This document shows positions 27,579-36,643 of a DNA stretch of 64,000 nucleotides, in pieces (within the stretch, counting starts at the first letter, position 1; each line of letters begins with the position of its first letter). The DNA lies in the NCBI GenBank assembly GCA_003213495.1, contig QCMW01000001.1:124001-188000 (forward strand), given 5' to 3'. A model generated the notes under the pieces. It was not told the origin of the DNA. It ran no database searches and saw only the letters and a list, made by a program, of their open reading frames with translations. Origin of the DNA: SAR86 cluster bacterium AG-422-O05 (GTDB taxonomy: Bacteria > Pseudomonadota > Gammaproteobacteria > Magnimaribacterales > D2472). The translations under genes and the position numbers were made by a program.

Positions 27579-29090
27579 ATGGCACATAAAGTTTTAAATA
27601 ATGTTCAGTTAAAAGACGCAACAGGTGTATCTTCCTTGACGACAGATATGCTTGTTTTAGTTATTAATAAAAATACAAAAAATGACTCGTCTTTCATGGA
27701 ATTAAATAAAAAATCAAAGAATTATCTTTCTAAAACTATTAAATCCCATGTAGATCAACCAGGCAGTAGCTTATTGCTTCCAAAAATAGATGGAATTAAT
27801 GCCAAGCATATTTTTCTTGTTAAAGGTCTTGATACAGATGCGCCGACTCATAAATGGCTCAGTTTGTACCAAAGCATTGCACAAAAAGGAAATCAAAATA
27901 AATGTAAAGATATATCTGTTATGCCTGGAACAGTTTCGCCTAAAGGAAAAGATGAACTTTGGTTAATTGAGATGGTTTCTAAAACAATTGAGTCTAATGT
28001 TTATATATTTTCTGAAACAAAAAATAAAACTTCTAAGAAACCCAGCGTTAAAAAACTAACTATCCTTACAACAGGTTTAACTGGATCTAAATTAACAAAA
28101 GCTAAACAAGCTGCAAAGGTTGGATATGCTATTGGTGAGGGAGTAAATACGGCAAAATACTTGGGGGATCTTCCAGCCAATCATTGCACGCCAAAAATAA
28201 TTGAAAAAAAGGTAAAAGCAATGACAAAAGATTTTCCTAAGCTAAAAGTTAAATCTTTTAACGAAAAGCAAATGCATAAAATGGGCATGGGTTCATTTTT
28301 AAGTGTTTCTAGGGGTAGTGAAGAACCAGCTAGAATGATGGTTATCGAATACAAGGGAGGCAAATCAACTGATAAACCTATTGCATTAGTTGGCAAAGGC
28401 GTTACTTTCGATACTGGAGGAGTTTCAATCAAACCAAGTCCTGGAATGGATGAGATGAAATGGGATATGTGCGGAGCTGCAACTGTGTTTGGAGTCATGT
28501 CTACCCTAGCAAGATTAAATGCAGATGTTAATGTAGTTGGTGTTATGGGTTGCGCTGAAAATATGTGCTCATCTAAAGCCACAAAACCTGGTGATGTTGT
28601 AACTTCAATGTCTGGTCAGACCATTGAAATACTTAATACTGATGCTGAAGGCAGATTGATTCTTGCCGATTGTTTAACATACGTTGGAAAATATAAGCCT
28701 TCGTATGTTATTGATATGGCAACACTAACCGGAGCTGTTGTCATTGCTCTTGGGAGACATGCAAGTGGAGTTATGGCAAATGATCAGTATCTTGCAGATA
28801 AAATAATTGAATCCGGTGAAGAATCAGGTGATAGAGCTTGGCAACTTCCATTATGGGATGAGCATCAATCATGTACTAAAACTAAATATGCAGATTTAGC
28901 GAATATTGGTGGGGGAAGAGAAGCTGGAACAATTCATGCAGCTGCTTTCCTTTCAAAATTTACTAATGATTATAAATGGGCACATATTGATATTGCTGCT
29001 ACAGCCTCTTATAGCACTCCTGTAAAAGCTGGAACTGGAAGACCTGTGCCACTTATAAGTCAGCTAATTCTAAGTAAGAAATTAAAATAG
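27579..29090 (+). CDS. pepA: Leucyl aminopeptidase (cytosol aminopeptidase, M17)
   Basis: Hexameric di-zinc exopeptidase releasing N-terminal residues. The 503 residues have a variable N-terminal domain and a catalytic C-terminal domain with KGVTFDTGGVSIKP, the DMCGAATV loop and the signature NTDAEGRLIL. The ATG at 27579 follows a clear AGGAG ribosome binding site, so unlike several neighbours it has a normal leader. In E. coli PepA also binds DNA to regulate carAB; that role cannot be judged here. It is followed closely by valS, with no holC between. Confidence 0.96.
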   Translation: MAHKVLNNVQLKDATGVSSLTTDMLVLVINKNTKNDSSFMELNKKSKNYLSKTIKSHVDQPGSSLLLPKIDGINAKHIFLVKGLDTDAPTHKWLSLYQSIAQKGNQNKCKDISVMPGTVSPKGKDELWLIEMVSKTIESNVYIFSETKNKTSKKPSVKKLTILTTGLTGSKLTKAKQAAKVGYAIGEGVNTAKYLGDLPANHCTPKIIEKKVKAMTKDFPKLKVKSFNEKQMHKMGMGSFLSVSRGSEEPARMMVIEYKGGKSTDKPIALVGKGVTFDTGGVSIKPSPGMDEMKWDMCGAATVFGVMSTLARLNADVNVVGVMGCAENMCSSKATKPGDVVTSMSGQTIEILNTDAEGRLILADCLTYVGKYKPSYVIDMATLTGAVVIALGRHASGVMANDQYLADKIIESGEESGDRAWQLPLWDEHQSCTKTKYADLANIGGGREAGTIHAAAFLSKFTNDYKWAHIDIAATASYSTPVKAGTGRPVPLISQLILSKKLK

Positions 29091-29107
29091 TTTGATGAAA
29101 CTTTCTT

Positions 29108-31324
29108 ATGGATAAACAGTATTACCCAGTAGAAATTGAAGAAAAATGGTCCAAGATCTGGTCTGAAAAAGTTCTTTCAAATAAAGATTCTGATGCTTCA
29201 TTTTCTCAGGTAATACCTCCACCAAATGTTACTGGTACTCTTCATATGGGCCATAGCTTCCAGTATGCCATCATGGACTTCTATACAAGATATCATCATA
29301 TGTCTGGCAAAGATGCGCACTGGCAGGTTGGTGCTGATCATGCCGGCATAGCTACGCAAATGGTTGTAGAAAATAATCTTGCAAAAAAAGATGTAACCAG
29401 GAAAGAACTCGGAAGAGAAAAATTTCTTGAAGAAGTTTGGTCTTGGAAAGATTATTCAGAAGAAAAAATAACTTCACAAATTAAAAGACTTGGATGCTCT
29501 GTTGATTGGAATAAATATAGATTTACCCTAGATGAAGGATGCAATGATGCTGTTATAAAAGCATTCGTTGAATTGCATAGAAGAAATAAAATCTATAGGG
29601 GTTATAGGTTGGTTAATTGGGATCCATCCCTAAAAACTGCTGTTTCAGATCTTGAGGTTGTAAGACAAGAAAAAGATGGCCTTCTTTGGCATATTAAATA
29701 TCCAATTGAAAATACAGAAGATTTTTTAATAGTGGCTACAACTCGACCTGAAACTATGTTTGGAGATATGGCAGTTGCTGTTAACCCTAATGATGATAGG
29801 TATAAAGATTTTGTTGGTAAAAAAGTAGTTCTTCCCTTTGTGGGCAGAAAGATACCAGTTTTAGCCGATGAGTATGTTGATGCGGAATTTGGAACCGGTT
29901 GTCTTAAAATTACTCCAGGTCATGATTTTAATGATTACGAAATAGGTAAAAAATATGCACTGCACGAGGTAGATGGTCAAGTAAAGACTTCAAATACAGT
30001 AAGTGACTTTGAGCCTATAAATATATTTAATGAAGATGCATGTTCGAATGAAAATGTGCCAGAACCATTTTCAAATCTTGATCGTTTTAAAGTCAGAAAA
30101 GCTGTATTAGAAAAACTTAAGGAGCTAGATCTCTTGGAAAAAGAAGAAAAGCACCATATAAGTGTACCTCGTGGTGAGAGGTCTAATATAGTTATTGAAC
30201 CTAAATTAAGTTATCAATGGTATGTCAAAACTGAAGAAATGGCGGCAAGAGCAAACGAAGCTGTTAACAAAGGAGAAATAATATTTCATCCAAACAATTG
30301 GCTTAAGACATATTTTAATTGGATGGATAATATTGAGGATTGGTGTATCAGCAGGCAGATATGGTGGGGCCACAGAATACCTGCGTGGTATGACTCTGAT
30401 GATAATGTCTACGTTGGTTATAGTGAAGAGGAAGTCAGAGAATTTTATAAACTTGATGGCAGAGAACTCATACAAGATGAAGATGTTCTAGATACTTGGT
30501 TCTCATCAAGTCTATGGCCTTTTGCATCATTAGGATGGCCTAAAAAAACTGAAGATTTTAAGAGGCATTTTCCAACCTCTCTTCTCGTTACTGGATTTGA
30601 TATTATATTTTTCTGGGTTGCAAGAATGATGATGATGAGTCTTGAGTTTACAGATCTAATCCCTTTTAAAGACGTCTATGTTACTGGCCTCATTAGAGAC
30701 GAGAATGGACAAAAAATGTCAAAATCTAAAGGTAACGTTATTGACCCATTGGATTTGATTTATGGTATCTCCCAAGATGATTTAGTTGAAAAAAGAACTA
30801 CAAATCTTATGCAAGAAGGTATAGCAAAAAAAATTGAGAATAAAACAAGGAATCAATTTCCAAAAGGTATTGATTCATACGGAACAGATGCTTTAAGAAT
30901 GACATTTTATTCACTTGCAACGCATACCAAAGACATAAGCTTTGAAATGGGTAGACTTAAAGGGTATAGAAATTTTTGTACTAAAGTCTGGAATGCAGCA
31001 AGATTTATTAACGGATATCCAGCTGGAAATGGCAAATTCCAATCAACAAATAAAACTGATGAGTGGATATATGAAGAATTTGAAAATTCAAAAAAGCAAA
31101 TCGAAAAAAATATCAAAGACTATAGATTGGATTATGCTATTAATGAAGTTTATGAGTTCTTCTGGAACAAGTTTTGCGACGTCTATATCGAAGAATGTAA
31201 AAAAAGTGGAGAGACAGATAATCTAAGACCTCTGTTAAAAGAAATACTAATTATGATGCATCCTTTTGCTCCATTCATTACTGAAGAAATTCATAGTTTA
31301 TTGTTTGATAGTCCAATTATTTAA
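29108..31324 (+). CDS. valS: Valyl-tRNA synthetase, C-terminally truncated
   Basis: Charges tRNA-Val. The 738 residues include HMGH (46-49, the HIGH motif), the CP1 editing domain with TTRPETMFGD (211-220), WCISRQIWWGHRIPAW and KMSKS (536-540), so catalysis and editing look intact. The protein stops in the anticodon-binding domain just after MMHPFAPFITEEIHSLLF. E. coli ValRS (951 residues) continues for roughly 170-200 more residues, completing that domain and adding the C-terminal coiled coil that holds the tRNA. The next gene starts 12 bp later, so no remnant frame follows. This is either a natural compact form or a deletion or assembly fault. No clear ribosome binding site is visible; it is probably co-transcribed with pepA. 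Confidence 0.93.
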   Translation: MDKQYYPVEIEEKWSKIWSEKVLSNKDSDASFSQVIPPPNVTGTLHMGHSFQYAIMDFYTRYHHMSGKDAHWQVGADHAGIATQMVVENNLAKKDVTRKELGREKFLEEVWSWKDYSEEKITSQIKRLGCSVDWNKYRFTLDEGCNDAVIKAFVELHRRNKIYRGYRLVNWDPSLKTAVSDLEVVRQEKDGLLWHIKYPIENTEDFLIVATTRPETMFGDMAVAVNPNDDRYKDFVGKKVVLPFVGRKIPVLADEYVDAEFGTGCLKITPGHDFNDYEIGKKYALHEVDGQVKTSNTVSDFEPINIFNEDACSNENVPEPFSNLDRFKVRKAVLEKLKELDLLEKEEKHHISVPRGERSNIVIEPKLSYQWYVKTEEMAARANEAVNKGEIIFHPNNWLKTYFNWMDNIEDWCISRQIWWGHRIPAWYDSDDNVYVGYSEEEVREFYKLDGRELIQDEDVLDTWFSSSLWPFASLGWPKKTEDFKRHFPTSLLVTGFDIIFFWVARMMMMSLEFTDLIPFKDVYVTGLIRDENGQKMSKSKGNVIDPLDLIYGISQDDLVEKRTTNLMQEGIAKKIENKTRNQFPKGIDSYGTDALRMTFYSLATHTKDISFEMGRLKGYRNFCTKVWNAARFINGYPAGNGKFQSTNKTDEWIYEEFENSKKQIEKNIKDYRLDYAINEVYEFFWNKFCDVYIEECKKSGETDNLRPLLKEILIMMHPFAPFITEEIHSLLFDSPII

Positions 31325-31335
31325 TTATTAATGTA

Positions 31336-32277
31336 ATGGCCTTACTTAAGAATGGTTTATTTAATACTCTTGTGGCATCAAGCCCAATTAGAGAAATACA
31401 GCAAAAACCTTTACGTAAAAAACTAAATAGAATTACTTCCAAACAAATTTTCACATCTTCTAACTCTCAGTCAATCGAAATATTTGAAACAAATTTGTAT
31501 AAAAAGAAGGTAATATTTTTTCCAGGCTGGTTGGGTCACAAAGATTCAAAATATTTAATCCCTTTAGCTGATCTTTTGCACATCAATAATTTTGATATTA
31601 TAAGAATTCATCCTGTAGATCATGGTGATACAGAGCATTTAAACAAAGATTTTTTTAGAGCTACTGATATTCAAACTCTAATTGAAGCAGTAGAGTTTAT
31701 TGGCAAAAAATATCAAAACAACGAAATACACTTAATTGGTTTTTCTCTTGGAGGCAATATCGCATTGAGAATATCTGCTTGCGAATCAATCAATTTTTTA
31801 AAAAGTACTGTTGTGATTTCTCCTGTAATCGATCCAGAGATTTCTATGCATGCTATGGACAATACTTCATGGATTTTAAAAAAATATTTTGTTAATAAGT
31901 GGCGCAGAACTTTAAGAAGAAAAATGAGATTACATAATATTTCTAATGTGGAGGAATCGTTTAGGTACAAAGATCTTGAGAAAATGACAGAATTTTTTAC
32001 AAAAAACTTTTCACCACATAAGAATGTCAAAGAGCTTTTTGCTGGATACGCTATAACTCAAGATACTATTAATCAGATAAAAAATAACACACTAATATAT
32101 TCATCTGTTGACGATCCCTGTGTTCCTATAAAACCTCTTTACAGTCTAGATCAAACTAATAATGTTAAATTCAAACCTCAACAGTATGGTGGACATTGTG
32201 GTTTTATAGATGATTTCAAGTTTAACTCTTCTGTATATGAAGAAATAGTTAATAAACTTAGCGAAAATAAAAGCTAA
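31336..32277 (+). CDS. YheT-like alpha/beta hydrolase
   Basis: Predicted serine hydrolase of the YheT group; the substrate is unknown. In its 313 residues the nucleophile elbow is GFSLGGN with the serine near 137, the acid is in SSVDDPCVP (about 258) and the histidine in YGGHCGF (about 287), completing the triad. The oxyanion strand FFPGWLGHKDSKYL precedes. The N-terminal NGLFNTL resembles the start of YheT proteins, which argues that the frame is complete and not fused to valS. It lies 11 bp after valS and may be co-transcribed with it. Confidence 0.8.
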   Translation: MALLKNGLFNTLVASSPIREIQQKPLRKKLNRITSKQIFTSSNSQSIEIFETNLYKKKVIFFPGWLGHKDSKYLIPLADLLHINNFDIIRIHPVDHGDTEHLNKDFFRATDIQTLIEAVEFIGKKYQNNEIHLIGFSLGGNIALRISACESINFLKSTVVISPVIDPEISMHAMDNTSWILKKYFVNKWRRTLRRKMRLHNISNVEESFRYKDLEKMTEFFTKNFSPHKNVKELFAGYAITQDTINQIKNNTLIYSSVDDPCVPIKPLYSLDQTNNVKFKPQQYGGHCGFIDDFKFNSSVYEEIVNKLSENKS

Positions 32278-32279
32278 TT

Positions 32280-32738
32280 TTATTTTGATGGTAAATACAT
32301 TTGAATATGATCAATATTATCTTCTAGATAAACTTCACCTCTAGGAATAAATCCCAAATTAATATAAAAATGTTCTAAACGATGTTGCGCTGAAATAACA
32401 ATTTCATGATTCGGATATTCTTTAACTAAAAAATCTACTCCCATTTGTGTAATCTCTTTTCCTAGGCCTAATCTCCTAGAACTTATCTCAGTAACAATTC
32501 TTCCCATAGAAGCACCCTCATATTTTATTCCAGGTTTAAAAGCTCTGAGGTAACCAATTAAGTCATCGCCTTTATATCCCAACAAATGAAATGCATCTTG
32601 ATCTGTGTAATCAGCATCTATGTATGGACAATCTTGTTCAACAATAAATACTTTCTGCCTTAAATTTAATATGGCATAAAGATCATCTAAAGATAATTCA
32701 TCAAACTTCTTCCATTTGTAGTCTATTTCTTTACCCAT
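32280..32738 (-). CDS. elaA: ElaA-like GNAT acetyltransferase
   Basis: GNAT-fold N-acetyltransferase of the ElaA group; its physiological substrate is not established. I start at ATG 32738 (MGKEIDYKWKKFDEL, 152 residues), where similarity to E. coli ElaA begins; the frame is open to 32801. The diagnostic segments are LRQKVFIVEQDCPY, GRIVTEISSRRLGLGKEI (acetyl-CoA loop) and HRLEHFYINLGFIP. It is divergent from the glutathione peroxidase gene over a 78-bp gap. Confidence 0.85.
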   Translation of the reverse strand: MGKEIDYKWKKFDELSLDDLYAILNLRQKVFIVEQDCPYIDADYTDQDAFHLLGYKGDDLIGYLRAFKPGIKYEGASMGRIVTEISSRRLGLGKEITQMGVDFLVKEYPNHEIVISAQHRLEHFYINLGFIPRGEVYLEDNIDHIQMYLPSK

Positions 32739-32804
32739 ATTACTTAACTCACACAATGAAAATCTTTTTGCATAATATATAATATCAATACATTCTCGCA
32801 CACA

Positions 32805-32810
32805 TATTAT
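32805..32810 (+). promoter_or_regulatory. -10 element for a leaderless glutathione peroxidase transcript
   Basis: TATTAT starting exactly 12 nt before the ATG at 32817, with no ribosome binding site in between and no clear -35. Confidence 0.4.
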
Positions 32811-32816
32811 TTATTC

Positions 32817-33296
32817 ATGAAAACTATATATGACTTTACTGTAAAAGATGCAGATTTAAATGATTTTTCTTTAGAAGAATATAAAAATAAGATACTGCTT
32901 GTTGTGAACGTTGCAAGCTATTGTGGTCTTACCTTTCAATATAAGGGCTTGGAAAAATTATATAAGAAATATAAAGCCCAAGGATTTGAGATTGCAGGAT
33001 TTCCCTGCAACCAATTTGCACTTCAAGAGCCTGGTACAAATGAGCAGATTAAGAATTTTTGCGATACAAACTATGGGATCACTTTTAAGATATTTAATAA
33101 AATTAAAGTAAATGGAGGTCATGAAGATCCTTTATATAAATTTTTAAAAAAGCAGCAAGCTGGAATTGGAGGGACTCCACAAATCAAATGGAATTTTACA
33201 AAGTTTCTAGTGAATAGAAATGGAACGGTATTAAAAAGATTTGGGCCACAGGTAACGCCTGAAGAGATTGAAGAAGAAATAGTAAAAATTTTATAG
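32817..33296 (+). CDS. Glutathione peroxidase-family peroxidase (cysteine type)
   Basis: Thiol peroxidase of the GPx/BtuE family that reduces peroxides. In its 159 residues the peroxidatic cysteine is C36 in NVASYCGLT, where animal enzymes carry selenocysteine. The glutamine is in GFPCNQFALQEPG (about 72) and the tryptophan in IKWNFTKFLV (about 128), completing the catalytic set. The second cysteine in FPCNQ matches the family consensus; a resolving cysteine further on (NFCDTN) suggests thioredoxin as reductant. The 3' end directly abuts convergent rimI. Confidence 0.92.
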   Translation: MKTIYDFTVKDADLNDFSLEEYKNKILLVVNVASYCGLTFQYKGLEKLYKKYKAQGFEIAGFPCNQFALQEPGTNEQIKNFCDTNYGITFKIFNKIKVNGGHEDPLYKFLKKQQAGIGGTPQIKWNFTKFLVNRNGTVLKRFGPQVTPEEIEEEIVKIL

Positions 33297-33734
33297 TTAT
33301 ATGGCTAAACTCATCAAAACAGCATCATCTGAATTTTCGCCAGTGTAATAATTTACTCTGACTGCATCTTTTATAAAGTTATATTTTTTATAAAACAGTA
33401 TTGCTTTTTCGTTTTTAGATCTTACTTCAAGGTATATTTTTAAAACTCCCATCACGCTTGCTTGTTTCAGCATAGTTTCCATTAATAAACTACCAATGCC
33501 CTTTTTTTGGTGTTCAGTATGAACTGCTATATTTAAGAGATGAATTTCCTTGTTAGTAACGGAAAAGATAATAAAACCAACTATTACGTTATCAATCCTA
33601 CATACTAAAGACTTATGCCCTACCTCATATGATGAAAAAAAATTTTCTTTAGACCATGGGGATGGATTTGTATGTTTTTCAATTTCATATGCCTCCTTCA
33701 AATCAGAATGATCCATAAGAGACACTTTATACAT
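33297..33734 (-). CDS. rimI: Ribosomal protein bS18-alanine N-acetyltransferase RimI
   Basis: GNAT enzyme that acetylates the N-terminus of ribosomal protein S18. The 145 residues include the N-terminal HTNPSPWSKENFFSS, the acetyl-CoA loop HQKKGIGSLLME and EVRSKNEKAILFYKKYNF, all typical of RimI. It lies one base after holD on the minus strand, the same pairing as holD-rimI in E. coli. Confidence 0.88.
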   Translation of the reverse strand: MYKVSLMDHSDLKEAYEIEKHTNPSPWSKENFFSSYEVGHKSLVCRIDNVIVGFIIFSVTNKEIHLLNIAVHTEHQKKGIGSLLMETMLKQASVMGVLKIYLEVRSKNEKAILFYKKYNFIKDAVRVNYYTGENSDDAVLMSLAI

Positions 33735-33735
33735 T

Positions 33736-34173
33736 TTATATATTTAAATTTTCTTTGATCTCTTTCCAAAGATTTTTTTTAAGATCATTTGAATTTACTA
33801 GCTGATTTATTGATGGAGCTATAATTTCTTTAGAAATGCCAATTCCTTCTAATTCACTCCCAAAAATAATTGTAAGTTCAATGTTTAATGAATTTGATAT
33901 TTTATCTTTGAGATCTTTTTTTGATTGAAAACAAAAGGAGGTGAAATATTCATCACCATTATCAAGTTTAGTGGAGCCAACAATTGCTCTTATTAGATTC
34001 TGCTGTTCATCTACAAAATTCTCAAATGGTTTATCAAGTAGTGTTAGAATTAAGCCCTTTTGGAAATAATTTAAATTTTTTTCTTTTGATTTAGGTTGAT
34101 TGGTTCTGTATGAATATCTTTTAATACCTATCTCTTTTAAAATAAGATTGGTTTTTATTTCTGGAGTGAGCAT
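33736..34173 (-). CDS. holD: DNA polymerase III psi subunit (HolD-like)
   Basis: Divergent homologue of HolD, the clamp-loader subunit that bridges tau/gamma and chi. The N-terminal ILKEIGIKRYSYR matches E. coli QLQQLGITQWSLR, and the C-terminal APSINQLVNSNDLKKNLW matches SPALTDLRANPTARAALW; position upstream of rimI agrees. I use the ATG at 34173 (145 residues). Another in-frame ATG at 34182 lies inside a TATTAT hexamer (34186-34181) that could be the -10 of a leaderless message starting near 34173. The middle of the protein is not recognisable. The chi gene holC, usual before valS, is missing from its place in this window. Confidence 0.7.
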   Translation of the reverse strand: MLTPEIKTNLILKEIGIKRYSYRTNQPKSKEKNLNYFQKGLILTLLDKPFENFVDEQQNLIRAIVGSTKLDNGDEYFTSFCFQSKKDLKDKISNSLNIELTIIFGSELEGIGISKEIIAPSINQLVNSNDLKKNLWKEIKENLNI

Positions 34174-34204
34174 GAGTAACATAATAACATTTAGTTTATA
34201 AAGA

Positions 34205-35863
34205 ATGGATAACCCTATAGAAAAATATTCACCTTTTGTGCCTATTGATTTAAAGAATAGAAAATGGCCAGGTAAAACAATTGAACAGGCTCCAATTTGG
34301 TGTTCTGTTGATTTGCGTGACGGTAATCAAGCACTTATTGAGCCAATGGGCTCTGAAAGAAAAAATAGAATGTTTGATTTGTTGTGTAAATTAGGTTTTA
34401 AAGAAATTGAGGTTGGATTTCCTTCTGCTTCTCAAACTGATTTTGATTTTGTAAGAGATCTCATAGAAAATAAAAAAATACCATCAGATGTAAGTATACA
34501 AGTTCTAACTCAAGCAAGAGAAGAATTAATTCATAAAACCTTTGAATCGCTTAAAGGTGCATCAAAAGGAATTATTCACTTTTATAACTCTACATCAACT
34601 CTTCAAAGAGAAGTGGTATTCAATAAGGACAAAGGTGGCATAAAAAAAATAGCCACAGATGCTGCTACGCTAATAAAGTCGTTGGCTAAAAAAAATCCAG
34701 ATACTGATTGGAGTTTTGAGTATTCTCCTGAAAGTTTCACTGGTACTGAACTAGACTATGCAAGAGATGTTTGTGACGATGTTGTTGAGATACTTAAACC
34801 TGCAACAAAGCATAAGATAATAATTAATTTGCCTGCAACCGTAGAAATGTCTACTCCTAATATTTACGGAGATCAAATTGAATGGATGAATGACAATCTC
34901 AAGAATAGAAAAGACATCTGCTTAAGTTTGCATCCTCATAATGATAGAGGAACTGCTGTTGCTGCATCTGAATTTGGATTGATGGCAGGAGCAGACAGAA
35001 TTGAGGGAACACTTTTTGGTAATGGAGAAAGAACTGGAAACGTAGATGTTGTAACAATAGCATTAAATATGCTCACACAAGGTGTAGATCCTAAACTAGA
35101 CTTTTCAAATATTAATTCAGTAATGAGAGAGGTTGAATACTGTAATCAACTTCCTGTTCATCCTAGACATCCTTACGCAGGAGATCTTGTTTTTACTGCT
35201 TTTTCTGGATCTCATCAGGATGCAATAAAAAAAGGTTTTAATGCAATTAAAAAATCAAATAATCCAAAATGGGAAGTCCCCTATCTACCAATAGACCCTG
35301 CAGATCTTGGAAGAAATTATGAAGCAGTAGTTAGAATTAACTCTCAATCAGGTAAAGGTGGTGTAGCGTTTCTATTAGAAAAAGATCATGGAGTATCTTT
35401 ACCAAGAAGACTTCAAATAAGTATTAGTCAAAAAATTCAAAAATTAGCTGATGAGACGGGAAGAGAAATTGTAAGCTCTCAGTTGTGGGAAGTTTTTGAA
35501 AAAAATTATCTCGAGCCAATTAATAACTTTTCATACATTAAACATAGCTCTTCTACAAAAAAAGATATTCACAATCTGGATTTAACTTTGCAAATGAATG
35601 ACGAGCAAATCATTATTAATGGAACTGGTAATGGTCCAATTGATTCATTTATAAACGGATTGTGTAACAAGTTAGATATTGATATTAAAGTTGCAGATTA
35701 TCATCAGTCAGCCATCTCTTCAGGCTCAGATGCAAAGGCGGCTGCTTATATTGAACTTGAAAAAGATGGTAAAACTTTTTGGGGTGTGGGAATTAACCCT
35801 AATACTACAAGAGCATCTTTTGACGCGATAATTGTTGGCCTTAGTAAGCTCCTGAATACTTAA
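34205..35863 (+). CDS. leuA: 2-isopropylmalate synthase (long LeuA type)
   Basis: First committed step of leucine synthesis, condensing acetyl-CoA with 2-oxoisovalerate. Its 552 residues and opening (KYSPFVPIDLKNRKWPGKTI) mark the longer LeuA class found in Pseudomonas and Actinobacteria, not the E. coli form. The catalytic barrel shows WCSVDLRDGNQALIEP and the metal-binding LHPHNDRG. The C-terminal regulatory domain (about 430-552) carries the leucine-feedback region. The start is only 31 bp from divergent holD, leaving no room for a leader peptide attenuator. The 3' end overlaps the convergent crotonase gene by 4 bp. Confidence 0.95.
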   Translation: MDNPIEKYSPFVPIDLKNRKWPGKTIEQAPIWCSVDLRDGNQALIEPMGSERKNRMFDLLCKLGFKEIEVGFPSASQTDFDFVRDLIENKKIPSDVSIQVLTQAREELIHKTFESLKGASKGIIHFYNSTSTLQREVVFNKDKGGIKKIATDAATLIKSLAKKNPDTDWSFEYSPESFTGTELDYARDVCDDVVEILKPATKHKIIINLPATVEMSTPNIYGDQIEWMNDNLKNRKDICLSLHPHNDRGTAVAASEFGLMAGADRIEGTLFGNGERTGNVDVVTIALNMLTQGVDPKLDFSNINSVMREVEYCNQLPVHPRHPYAGDLVFTAFSGSHQDAIKKGFNAIKKSNNPKWEVPYLPIDPADLGRNYEAVVRINSQSGKGGVAFLLEKDHGVSLPRRLQISISQKIQKLADETGREIVSSQLWEVFEKNYLEPINNFSYIKHSSSTKKDIHNLDLTLQMNDEQIIINGTGNGPIDSFINGLCNKLDIDIKVADYHQSAISSGSDAKAAAYIELEKDGKTFWGVGINPNTTRASFDAIIVGLSKLLNT

Positions 35864-36633
35864 TCGAAATTTGGTTCTCTTTTTTCAAAGAAAGCCTTAA
35901 CAGCCTCTTTGTTTTGTGGGCTTACAGTTAATTCATTTTGGATTTCTGCTTCATTGTGGAATGTATCCCAAAAACTTACTGCTAATGATTCTCGCATTAA
36001 TTTTTTTGTATGCTCTAACGATTGTGAGGACCTTTTTGCTAATTTTTTTGCCCACTCCAAAGTCTTGGATTCTAATTTGTCACTTGAAACAACCTTGTTT
36101 GCTATACCATATTTTAAACACTCTTCTGCAGTTATTTTCTTTGCTTCAATCGCATATTCATATGCCTTTGAGTATCCCATATATTTGGGAAGATACCATG
36201 ACAAACCTCCATCAGGTACTAATGCGATATTTGAAAAAACTGACAATATATAACTGTCTTCTGACATTATTCTTAAATCGCATGACATTGCTATTGCTGC
36301 ACCAATGCCTGCTGCAGGACCAGAAATTGATCCAATCACTGGCTTAGGCATATTAACAATATTTTCAAAAAATGGTTTGTATCCTCTTATGAGTGCATCT
36401 TTTGATCCTTTCCAAGAAGCTTTTCTTTCACTTAAATCAGCACCTGCACAAAAACCCCTCCCTTCTCCAGCAATAATTACGACCTTGATAGTCGAATCAT
36501 CTTTTACACTTTCAGTTGCATTTTGAAAATCCCACACTAGCTGTTCATTAACCGCGTTTAATAAATCAGGCCTATTTAATTTTATTACAGCAATATTTCT
36601 ATCTTTAATTAAGTTTATTGTTTCTAGGCTCAT
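35860..36633 (-). CDS. Enoyl-CoA hydratase/isomerase family protein (PaaG-like)
   Basis: Crotonase-fold acyl-CoA enzyme, 257 residues. The oxyanion-hole motifs are GFCAGADLS and GPAAGIGAAIAM. The two glutamates of true enoyl-CoA hydratases are absent; instead an aspartate occurs in ALVPDGGLSWYLP, the position of the catalytic Asp in PaaG-type isomerases. The protein is therefore more likely an isomerase or degradative PaaG-like enzyme than a standard hydratase, but no partner catabolic genes are present. It is 10 bp behind tilS on the minus strand. Confidence 0.82.
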   Translation of the reverse strand: MSLETINLIKDRNIAVIKLNRPDLLNAVNEQLVWDFQNATESVKDDSTIKVVIIAGEGRGFCAGADLSERKASWKGSKDALIRGYKPFFENIVNMPKPVIGSISGPAAGIGAAIAMSCDLRIMSEDSYILSVFSNIALVPDGGLSWYLPKYMGYSKAYEYAIEAKKITAEECLKYGIANKVVSSDKLESKTLEWAKKLAKRSSQSLEHTKKLMRESLAVSFWDTFHNEAEIQNELTVSPQNKEAVKAFFEKREPNFD

Positions 36634-36643
36634 ATATTCTCCA

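Noticed and set aside
31300-31400. Frameshift splitting valS
   Set aside because: The stop after SPII is followed within 12 bp by a gene whose own N-terminus fits the YheT family, and no frame downstream shows ValRS C-terminal similarity.
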